From contig CAZPHB010000001.1 of the NCBI GenBank assembly GCA_964586595.1, positions 248,001-312,000 on the forward strand: a stretch of DNA of 64,000 nucleotides, written 5' to 3'. The stretch's first letter is position 1. Each line of letters starts with the position of its first letter. Both the position numbers and the translations under genes were made by a program. Origin of the DNA: REEB481 sp964586595. GTDB lineage: Bacteria > Bacteroidota > Bacteroidia > NS11-12g > UBA955. Below are positions 17,817-24,345 of this stretch, one piece after another. The notes beneath the pieces were generated by a model that worked only from the letters and a program-made list of their open reading frames with translations, made no database searches and was not told the origin of the DNA.

Positions 17817-18692
17817 TTATCCCTGCAGTGCCGCTGCACCACCCACAATTTCAGAGATTTCACGTGTAATGGCTGCCTGACGTGCCTGGTTATAGGCCAA
17901 TCTAAGGCTGCGCAACAGTTCGCCGGCATTATCGGTTGCTTTATCCATGGCCACCATCCGTGCTCCATGCTCGGAAGCATGTGAATCCAGGACGGCACGG
18001 TAAAGCTGTGTTTTTAAACTCCTTGGGATGAGTTCCTGCAGGATGGCCACTTTTCCCGGTTCAAACAAGTAATCGTTCTTCTTTTTGCCAGAAGATTGAT
18101 TCATTTCAACGGGAAGGAACACTTCATTGGTAAGGATTTGTGTCGCCGCGTTTTTGAACTGGTTGTACACCAATTCCACACGGTCGTATTTACCGCTCAT
18201 GTAGGCTTCCAGAATCCAATCACCAGCTTCAAAAACGGAAGCTGCGCTCAGATTTCCGAAAATCCCCATAAAATCCATCTGAAACTGGAATTTGTGACGG
18301 CGAAAAAACTCAAAAGCTTTTTTACCAATGGGAAGCATGGTCACGTTGCCTGCCTGATATTGCGCCTGATACTTTCCTTCAATGAGGGAGCGCGTGCGTC
18401 GAATCACGTTGGTATTGAATGCTCCGCACAATCCACGATCGCTGGAAATCACAACCAGCAGCACCCTTTCGGCAGCGTTGCCGGAAAAATACCTTGCAAG
18501 TGTTTCATCTTCCACCGAATCTTCCAGATTGGCCATTACTTCCTTCAACTTGGCTGCATAGGGGCGCATGCGGACAATACCGTCCGTTGCCCTGCGCAAC
18601 TTCGTGGCAGAAACCAATTTCATCGCTTTGGTGATCTGCTGCGTAGAAATTGTTGAGGATATGCGGCTTCGAATTTCCTTCAGGTTGGCCAT
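17817..18692 (-). CDS. atpG: F0F1 ATP synthase subunit gamma
   Basis: The central rotor shaft of F1; 291 residues. N-terminal MANLKEIRSRISSTISTQQITKAMKLVSATKLRRA and C-terminal LRLAYNQARQAAITREISEIVGGAAA helices, which form the coiled coil inside the alpha/beta ring, are both present. Last gene of the operon, nine bases after atpA and followed by the terminator. The catalytic beta and the epsilon genes (atpD, atpC) are not here, as expected in Bacteroidota where they sit at another locus. Confidence 0.98.
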   Translation of the reverse strand: MANLKEIRSRISSTISTQQITKAMKLVSATKLRRATDGIVRMRPYAAKLKEVMANLEDSVEDETLARYFSGNAAERVLLVVISSDRGLCGAFNTNVIRRTRSLIEGKYQAQYQAGNVTMLPIGKKAFEFFRRHKFQFQMDFMGIFGNLSAASVFEAGDWILEAYMSGKYDRVELVYNQFKNAATQILTNEVFLPVEMNQSSGKKKNDYLFEPGKVAILQELIPRSLKTQLYRAVLDSHASEHGARMVAMDKATDNAGELLRSLRLAYNQARQAAITREISEIVGGAAALQG

Positions 18693-18701
18693 GGGTTGTC
18701 T

Positions 18702-20285
18702 TTAGGCTGCGGCGAAACTTTTTGCTACTTCTTTGCAGGCTGATTCCAACACAGCGGTAATGCTGTCGTCAATTTTACCTGCCTTGATCTGGTCAAGTAC
18801 ATCACGATGCTTGGCATCCAGATATTCGAGGTATTGCTGTTCGAATTCGCGCACACGATTCACAGGAATGCTGCGGAGCAAACCGTTGGTACCACAGTAG
18901 ATGATGGCTACCTGCTTTTCCACAGAAACCGGTGAAAACTGGCCCTGCTTCAGAACTTCAACGTTTCTTGATCCTTTGTCGAGTACCGCTTTTGTAGCAG
19001 CGTCAAGGTCGGATCCGAATTTCGCAAATGCTTCCAATTCGCGGTACTGCGCCTGATCGAGTTTCAGGGTACCTGCAACTTTTTTCATGGATTTAATTTG
19101 CGCATTACCACCAACACGGCTCACCGAAATACCTACGTTGATCGCAGGACGCACGCCTGAGTTGAACAGGTTCGACTCAAGGAAAATTTGTCCGTCGGTG
19201 ATGGAAATCACGTTGGTAGGAATATACGCAGATACGTCACCAGCCTGGGTTTCGATGATGGGCAGTGCGGTTAGGGAACCTCCACCCTTTACTTTATCTT
19301 TCAGGTTTTCAGGCAAATCGTTCATGCCACGGGTGATTTCATCGCTGGCATTGAGCTTACAAGCCCGCTCGAGCAACCTGCTGTGCAGGTAAAATACGTC
19401 ACCCGGATATGCTTCGCGTCCTGGAGGACGACGCAGCAGCAGCGACACTTCGCGGTACGCCACAGCCTGCTTGGACAAGTCGTCATAAACAACGAGTGCG
19501 GCATGGCCCTGGTCGCGGAAGAACTCTCCAACAGCAGCACCCGACATTGGGGCAAAGAACTGCAAAGGAGCAGCTGCACTGGCTGGAGCCGAAACAACCA
19601 CAGTATAGGCCATGGCTCCGTGCTCTTCCAATGATTTAACAACCTGTTTTACGGTTGATTCTTTCTGACCGCAGGCAACGTAGATACAATATACAGGCTT
19701 GCCTGCATCAAAATTCTGGCGCTGGTTGATGATGGTATCAATGGCCACAGCAGTTTTACCTGTCTGACGGTCACCGATGATCAATTCCCTTTGACCACGG
19801 CCAATAGGAATCATGGCGTCGATTGCCTTGATGCCGGTTTGCAGTGGTTCTTTAACCGGTTCGCGGTACAATACACCCGGAGCTTTGCGTTCCAGTGGCA
19901 TTTCATACACGTCACCTTCAATAGGTCCTTTCCCGTCAACGGGTTCACCAAGTGTATTTACCACACGTCCAAGCATACCGAAGCCCACAGGAACGGATGC
20001 AATTTTGCGGGTACGGCGAACAATATCACCTTCTTTAACCGCGGTGCTGCTGCCGAGCAATACCGCACCAACATTATCTTCTTCCAAGTTCAGTACTACG
20101 GCACGAATACCGTTTTCAAATTCCACGAGCTCACCACTTTGTACACTGGTGAGGCCATAGATGCGGGCAATGCCGTCACCTACCTGCAGCACGGTACCTA
20201 CTTCTTCAAGATTGGTACCTGCACTGAAGCCAGAAATCTGTTCTTTGAGAATGGCTGATACCTCGTCTGGTCTGATCTGTGCCAT
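18702..20285 (-). CDS. atpA: F0F1 ATP synthase subunit alpha
   Basis: The non-catalytic nucleotide-binding subunit of F1; 527 residues, slightly longer than the usual 500-515. The P-loop GDRQTGKTA and the PROSITE-type segment PAINVGISVSRVGG are present; the N-terminal beta-barrel region begins with RPDEVSAILKEQI. The start lies one base after the atpH stop, so expression is coupled. Confidence 0.98.
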   Translation of the reverse strand: MAQIRPDEVSAILKEQISGFSAGTNLEEVGTVLQVGDGIARIYGLTSVQSGELVEFENGIRAVVLNLEEDNVGAVLLGSSTAVKEGDIVRRTRKIASVPVGFGMLGRVVNTLGEPVDGKGPIEGDVYEMPLERKAPGVLYREPVKEPLQTGIKAIDAMIPIGRGQRELIIGDRQTGKTAVAIDTIINQRQNFDAGKPVYCIYVACGQKESTVKQVVKSLEEHGAMAYTVVVSAPASAAAPLQFFAPMSGAAVGEFFRDQGHAALVVYDDLSKQAVAYREVSLLLRRPPGREAYPGDVFYLHSRLLERACKLNASDEITRGMNDLPENLKDKVKGGGSLTALPIIETQAGDVSAYIPTNVISITDGQIFLESNLFNSGVRPAINVGISVSRVGGNAQIKSMKKVAGTLKLDQAQYRELEAFAKFGSDLDAATKAVLDKGSRNVEVLKQGQFSPVSVEKQVAIIYCGTNGLLRSIPVNRVREFEQQYLEYLDAKHRDVLDQIKAGKIDDSITAVLESACKEVAKSFAAA

Positions 20286-20286
20286 G

Positions 20287-20826
20287 TTATGCTATGTTTA
20301 GTTCTTTTTTAAGTTTGTTGATTTGGTTGTGAATGCTGGTGTCATAAATCCTGTCTTTGAAACGGATAATCACACCGCCGATGATGGATTGATCTTTCTT
20401 CACGATCAGTTCCACATGCTGCGCACCGGTTTGTGCTTTTATAAATGCTGTGACCGTGTTCAGTGCATCTGAATCCAGGTCACTCGCAGCGGTTACTGTT
20501 GCCTCTACAATTCCTTTTTTCAGGTTGAATTCAGCCAAAAAAGCAGCAGCAATTTCAGGCAACATCATTTCCCTGTTCTTGGCAAGGGAAAGTTTGAATA
20601 CTTCTTTGGAATTGTTGTGAAAATCTTTACACACAGCTTCCAGGGCGTTTGCTTTCACGTCCTTGGGAATTACCGGGCTGTTGAGAAATGCTCTGAATTC
20701 GCGATTGGCATGACTCAAAGACACCAAGGTTTTCATATCTCCGGCCACCGCTTCATCATGTCCTCCTTCAACGGCTTTCAGATACAACGCATGAGCGTAT
20801 CTTGAAGCAATTCTGTAGTTTGACAT
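20287..20826 (-). CDS. atpH: F0F1 ATP synthase subunit delta
   Basis: The stator subunit joining F1 to the b subunits; 179 residues. The N-terminal helical domain (NYRIASRYAHALYLKAVE) and the C-terminal GGVIIRFKDRIYDTSI segment are typical of OSCP/delta. It sits five bases after atpF and one base before atpA. Confidence 0.97.
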   Translation of the reverse strand: MSNYRIASRYAHALYLKAVEGGHDEAVAGDMKTLVSLSHANREFRAFLNSPVIPKDVKANALEAVCKDFHNNSKEVFKLSLAKNREMMLPEIAAAFLAEFNLKKGIVEATVTAASDLDSDALNTVTAFIKAQTGAQHVELIVKKDQSIIGGVIIRFKDRIYDTSIHNQINKLKKELNIA

Positions 20827-20831
20827 AGCAG

Positions 20832-21338
20832 TTAAGAAGCGCTGTTTGAATCCTGTGTTCCGAGTTTGCTCAAGTGGTCGTTGATGATGGCTCGTTGCGC
20901 CTCATTGTCTTCCATGTGCCTGCCAACAAGCTTGCCAGCGATTTCCAGGGAAAACCCGGCAACCTGCTGTTTGAGCTCATTGATGGCAGCACCCTTTTGA
21001 CGGTCAATTTCCACCTGTGCCTTCTCAATCATTTTGCGCGCTTCATCATCTGCTATTTTCTTGGCATCGCTGATCATTTTCTCCTTAATGTCACGGGCTT
21101 CACGCAGAATTTTATCGCGTTCCAGCCTGGCTTCCGCCAGCAACACTTCGTTTTGATCCTTGAGTTCAGAGATCTCCAAACGCGCTTTTTCGGCACTTTT
21201 CAGCGCCGCATCAATAGATTCCTCCCGTTCCTTAATAAGGTTCAGGATGGGTTTCCAGGCAAGACGCCCAAGCAAAAACACCACAGCCAAAAAGGCTATC
21301 GATGTCCATATAATGGTTCCTAATCCGGCTGATAACAT
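20832..21338 (-). CDS. atpF: F0F1 ATP synthase subunit b
   Basis: The peripheral stalk, 168 residues. A single N-terminal transmembrane helix (IIWTSIAFLAVVFLLGRLAW) is followed by KPILNLIKEREESIDAAL and a long charged coiled coil, the standard b-subunit layout. A hairpin lies between atpE and this gene and may lower its expression relative to the c subunit. Confidence 0.97.
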   Translation of the reverse strand: MLSAGLGTIIWTSIAFLAVVFLLGRLAWKPILNLIKEREESIDAALKSAEKARLEISELKDQNEVLLAEARLERDKILREARDIKEKMISDAKKIADDEARKMIEKAQVEIDRQKGAAINELKQQVAGFSLEIAGKLVGRHMEDNEAQRAIINDHLSKLGTQDSNSAS

Positions 21339-21365
21339 GTTTTTTCTTTTTCAATGGTTAAGAAA

Positions 21366-21392
21366 AGGAGCCGGTTGCAAGCACCGGCTCCT
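21366..21392 (-). terminator. Intra-operon hairpin between atpE and atpF
   Basis: On the minus strand a perfect 10-base-pair stem (AGGAGCCGGT/ACCGGCTCCT) with a seven-base loop begins nine bases after the atpE stop and is followed by TTTTCTTAACC. It has the form of a rho-independent terminator but lies inside the operon, so partial termination or protection of the upstream mRNA end is likely. Confidence 0.65.
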
Positions 21393-21401
21393 GAAATTTC
21401 A

Positions 21402-21644
21402 TTAACCCAGTACTACGAGCAGACAAACGATTACTGCAAACAGGGCAACACCTTCAATCAACGCCGCGGCAACAATCATGTTGGCGCGAATGTCGCCTGT
21501 TGCTTCAGGCTGACGTGCGATGCTTTCGAGTGCTGAACCGCCGATACGGCCAATACCGATACCTGCGCCTACTGCTGCAATACCTGCTCCGATTCCGGCA
21601 TAACCGGCTGCGGCAGTTTCAAGAAGAATGGTTAACATTTCCAT
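21402..21644 (-). CDS. atpE: F0F1 ATP synthase subunit c
   Basis: The proteolipid of the rotor ring, 80 residues and two transmembrane helices. Helix 1 carries the glycine-rich repeat GIGAGIAAVGAGIGIG; the loop is RQPEATGD; helix 2 has the ion-carrying Glu64 in ALIEGVALF. The residue after Glu64 is Gly rather than Ser or Thr, and no helix-1 Gln/Glu pair of sodium-type rings is seen, so proton coupling is likely. Upstream neighbour atpB is 24 bases away. Confidence 0.97.
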   Translation of the reverse strand: MEMLTILLETAAAGYAGIGAGIAAVGAGIGIGRIGGSALESIARQPEATGDIRANMIVAAALIEGVALFAVIVCLLVVLG

Positions 21645-21668
21645 GTTTTATAGTTGATGGTTTGGTTT

Positions 21669-22847
21669 TTAATGATGATGGGGTTCTTCTACCGCACTGC
21701 CAAAATAGATGGCCGCAAGTAGGGTAAATACATACGCCTGAAGAAAGGCAACCAGCAGTTCAATCACATTCATGAATACCATGAACAACAATGAACCTAC
21801 GCCTACTCCATAACCTGCTCCTGCGCTTTGTTGTCCGAAGATGAAGATCAGGCTGACGAAGGAAAGGATGATGATATGCCCTGCAGTGATGTTCGCGGTT
21901 AAACGAATCATCAACACTGCCGGCTTGATGAAAATCCCCAGGATTTCAATGGGAACAAGTATGAACTTAATAGGAACCGGAACGCCATGGGGCCAAAGGA
22001 TGTGTACCCAATAATTCTTGTTTCCATTAAGGGTGGTGATGATGAATACTACGGTGGCCAAAACCAAGGTTACGCCGAGTGTACCCATTACGTTGAAACC
22101 TCCGAGGAACGGAATCAGTCCGAGGATGTTCGCCATCCAGATAAAGAAGAATGAGCTCAACAGGAATGGCATGAACTTATCCGCCTTCTTCGCACCGATG
22201 CTGGGCACCGCAACCTCATCGCGGATGAACAGGATGAGCGGTTCCATAAAAGACTGCAGCCCTTTAGGAGCCATGCCCCTCCGTTTCTTATATGAAGAAG
22301 CAACGGCCAGGAACATGATGATTACCAAAGCACCGGCCAGGAATAAACCTGCCACGCTTTTGGTAATGGATAAATCTAAGGGTTTCACATTGGCAGGATG
22401 ACCGTGGTCGTCGAGGGTCAGACCGCCTTCCGCGTTTGCTTCATAAATCTGTTCGTGGAACATAATGAATCCATCATGCTCCATATAATGTTCGTGACTG
22501 CTGTCAATCGTTTTCTGATTGTGGTAGAAGTGTGCACTGCTGAAAACCTTCCAACCGGAACTGGTTTTCAGGATGATGGGCAGATAAAGACTGTAATGCT
22601 TTTCATCTGCAGTACCTTCATTAAGGGTAAAGAAATGGATTTCGTGTGCATCAGAAATGTGGTGCATGATCATTTCACCCGCGTTGAATGCTTTTTTCGT
22701 TGCGGAATGTGCACTGTCTGATCCGGTTTGTGCCGAAGCCATCAGGCTGTTGAAACCAACAAAAGCAGTCAAAAACGCGCAAAATGCAGTTTTGACGATA
22801 AAATCTGAAAGAGACTTAGTTGCGGAAACCCTAGTTTTTTCGGCCAT
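21669..22847 (-). CDS. atpB: F0F1 ATP synthase subunit a with N-terminal extension
   Basis: The stator channel subunit, 392 residues against about 250-270 in most bacteria. The C-terminal two thirds is standard, with the essential Arg315 in MIRLTANITAGH and several membrane helices. The first ~160 residues are extra: a signal-like hydrophobic segment (CAFLTAFVGFNSLMASAQ) followed by a histidine-rich soluble region (MIMHHISDAHEIHFF, HEHYMEHDGF) that would lie outside the cytoplasm. Long a subunits of this kind occur in Bacteroidota. The start overlaps the upstream small membrane protein gene by 17 bases. Confidence 0.96.
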   Translation of the reverse strand: MAEKTRVSATKSLSDFIVKTAFCAFLTAFVGFNSLMASAQTGSDSAHSATKKAFNAGEMIMHHISDAHEIHFFTLNEGTADEKHYSLYLPIILKTSSGWKVFSSAHFYHNQKTIDSSHEHYMEHDGFIMFHEQIYEANAEGGLTLDDHGHPANVKPLDLSITKSVAGLFLAGALVIIMFLAVASSYKKRRGMAPKGLQSFMEPLILFIRDEVAVPSIGAKKADKFMPFLLSSFFFIWMANILGLIPFLGGFNVMGTLGVTLVLATVVFIITTLNGNKNYWVHILWPHGVPVPIKFILVPIEILGIFIKPAVLMIRLTANITAGHIIILSFVSLIFIFGQQSAGAGYGVGVGSLLFMVFMNVIELLVAFLQAYVFTLLAAIYFGSAVEEPHHH

Positions 22848-23241
22848 CTTCTGAAACGGGCGTTTCTTTTAAATCGGGGCGCAAGTTAGGAAGGATTGCA
22901 ACAATTTCAAAAAAGGTGAACACGAAGTAACAAATAAAAAAAACTGCGACAAATGTGAAGTCTGGTTTTCCTTTTCTCATTGCCACAATGACGATAAAAA
23001 CAATGGACATCATCATGCGGAACAAATTGTTCAGCATCAGGAAGCGCACGTGATTTTTGGGATCCTTCACGAACTTCATGTTCATGCGATGGGTGAACAG
23101 CGTCAGGGCCCACAGAAAAAAAACCGACAGCCACCATGTTGGGTCAGGTGTTTGTTGCGCGAAGGCCGCATATAAACCCAAGCCCGATGCCAATACCAAA
23201 GCCAAAACGGAAACCTTCACAACAAAAGTCAAGCGCTTCAT
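22831..23241 (-). CDS. Small membrane protein of the atp operon
   Basis: 136 residues with four hydrophobic helices (about 8-29, 36-52, 70-88, 96-118), the layout of AtpI-like proteins, but the sequence is not convincingly AtpI. It lies between atpZ and atpB and overlaps atpB by 17 bases, so it is co-translated with the F0 genes. A role in ion supply to, or assembly of, the c ring is an inference from position alone. Confidence 0.75.
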   Translation of the reverse strand: MKRLTFVVKVSVLALVLASGLGLYAAFAQQTPDPTWWLSVFFLWALTLFTHRMNMKFVKDPKNHVRFLMLNNLFRMMMSIVFIVIVAMRKGKPDFTFVAVFFICYFVFTFFEIVAILPNLRPDLKETPVSEDGRKN

Positions 23242-23256
23242 GCTGCAAGATTAAGC

Positions 23257-23469
23257 CTACAATTTTGAAATGAAGCGGTACAGGGCAAAAATCACCCCGC
23301 TAAGTGCGCATATTAAGGTGTAGAGTGGGAAATCTGGAGGATAAGTACGATCAAGCCAGCGCCCGGAAAAAACAGCAACCAGTATGATGGCGGCCATTTC
23401 CACTGCCATGCCTGCAAATTCCAGAAAACGTTCAGGCTTCTGCAGCCGCCGGTTGGGCTGATTTGACAT
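23257..23469 (-). CDS. atpZ: AtpZ/AtpI family protein
   Basis: A 70-residue protein with two membrane helices separated by GRWLDRTYPPDFPLYTLI, close to the AtpZ pattern (membrane helix, GxxLDxxxxxxP, second helix). Members of this family help ion supply or assembly of the ATP synthase c ring. It overlaps the bactofilin gene upstream by 38 bases and precedes the rest of the operon. Confidence 0.8.
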   Translation of the reverse strand: MSNQPNRRLQKPERFLEFAGMAVEMAAIILVAVFSGRWLDRTYPPDFPLYTLICALSGVIFALYRFISKL

Positions 23470-23854
23470 GGGCGGCAGGCTTCACATGGTCCGTTTTTGC
23501 CACACTCATGGAACACTGACCATTAAACTGAGCGCCGCTTTCGATGATGATTTTTTCTGTGGTAATGTCTCCGTCAATGCGCGCAGAAGCTTTCAACAGC
23601 AATGTTTCAGCAACTGAAATATTGCCTTTGAGTCTTCCGGCAATGGTGGCATGACGGGCATGAATGTTCCCTTCAACGGTGCTTGCTTCACCAATAACCA
23701 ATCTTGATTTTGCCTGAATATTCCCTTCAATATTTCCATCGATGCGGATGTCGCCTTCGGAAATCAAATCCCCCGTTACCGAAGTCCCGGAACCAATGAT
23801 GTTCAGCAAACCCGGAGTTGATTGCTCTGTGTTTTCTTTATTCTTGTTGAACAT
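23432..23854 (-). CDS. Bactofilin (polymer-forming cytoskeletal protein)
   Basis: A self-assembling beta-helical cytoskeleton protein. From the ATG at 23854 (MFNKNKENTEQS) it has 140 residues; a longer frame adds eight residues. The core NIIGSGTSVTGDLISEGDIRIDG followed by repeated strands (IEGNIQAKSRLVIG, VEGNIHARHATIAG, LKGNISVAETLLL) is the bactofilin domain. A lysine/alanine-rich tail follows. Bactofilins often act with M23 peptidases in cell shape; here the upstream neighbour is an M23-like protein without the peptidase domain. Overlaps atpZ. Confidence 0.92.
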   Translation of the reverse strand: MFNKNKENTEQSTPGLLNIIGSGTSVTGDLISEGDIRIDGNIEGNIQAKSRLVIGEASTVEGNIHARHATIAGRLKGNISVAETLLLKASARIDGDITTEKIIIESGAQFNGQCSMSVAKTDHVKPAAHVKSAQPAAAEA

Positions 23855-23908
23855 AAGCAAAGCGCTTGAAGCGTTCAAAGGTAAAAAAGAATGTTCATTA
23901 AATGTGAA

Positions 23909-24289
23909 TTACTTTTTCGCTGCGGGCGGAGTCATGCGGGAAGAATCCCAAACTTCCTCTCCTCCATTGATGATGATCCTCAAGGCCTCCTGTTTTTCCA
24001 AACCGGCCTTTTGTTGCCTGGTGAGTTCCTCCACTTCCTGAGTAAGTTCAATGATGGCCGCGTTGTCGCTTACCTTTCCATAACCCGGAACCAGTTGCCG
24101 CACCGGGGTGTACGCAATCAGTGCAAAAATGATCAGGGTGAACAGCAACAAAGAGGAACTGGCAAGCATCAATACGTTCATGGGCGTAAGACGAATGGAA
24201 AAAACTTCTGCGAAAGAACCATCGTTGATCAGAACCAAACGGTATTTGTTCTTTAATTTCTTGAGTATTTTCTGTTTTTTTGAATCCAT
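23909..24289 (-). CDS. Membrane protein resembling the N-terminus of envelope M23 peptidases
   Basis: From the ATG at 24289, 126 residues: MDSKKQKILKKLKNKYRLVL, then a membrane helix (MLASSSLLLFTLIIFALIAYTP) and a short coiled coil (ELTQEVEELTRQQKAGLEKQ). This opening (basic start, KYRLVxxND, a helix, then TPVRQLVPGY) is what I recall from M23-peptidase proteins of Bacteroidota, but the frame stops before any LytM domain. It could be a peptidase-free relative that anchors bactofilin or recruits another enzyme. A longer frame to 24403 would overlap sprE and is rejected. First gene of the bactofilin-atp unit. Confidence 0.7.
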   Translation of the reverse strand: MDSKKQKILKKLKNKYRLVLINDGSFAEVFSIRLTPMNVLMLASSSLLLFTLIIFALIAYTPVRQLVPGYGKVSDNAAIIELTQEVEELTRQQKAGLEKQEALRIIINGGEEVWDSSRMTPPAAKK

Positions 24290-24318
24290 TTCCCTCTGGG
24301 GCAATAAAGAAAACCGTT

Positions 24319-24326
24319 CGAAGTTA
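24319..24326 (-). promoter_or_regulatory. Variant -7 element TAACTTCG before the bactofilin-atp unit
   Basis: Seven of eight bases match TAnnTTTG; it lies 29 bases before the ATG at 24289 on the minus strand, between the divergent sprE gene and this operon. It is the best candidate for the promoter of the whole ATP synthase operon. Confidence 0.4.
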
Positions 24327-24345
24327 AAGGATTTTACCACTATCC

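Noticed and set aside
18096..18656. 186-codon plus-strand frame across atpG
   Set aside because: Antisense shadow of a conserved gene; no start signal or family similarity.
17817..22847. Loss of atpD and atpC from the ATP synthase operon
   Set aside because: In Bacteroidota these two genes normally form a separate locus, so their absence here is not a loss.
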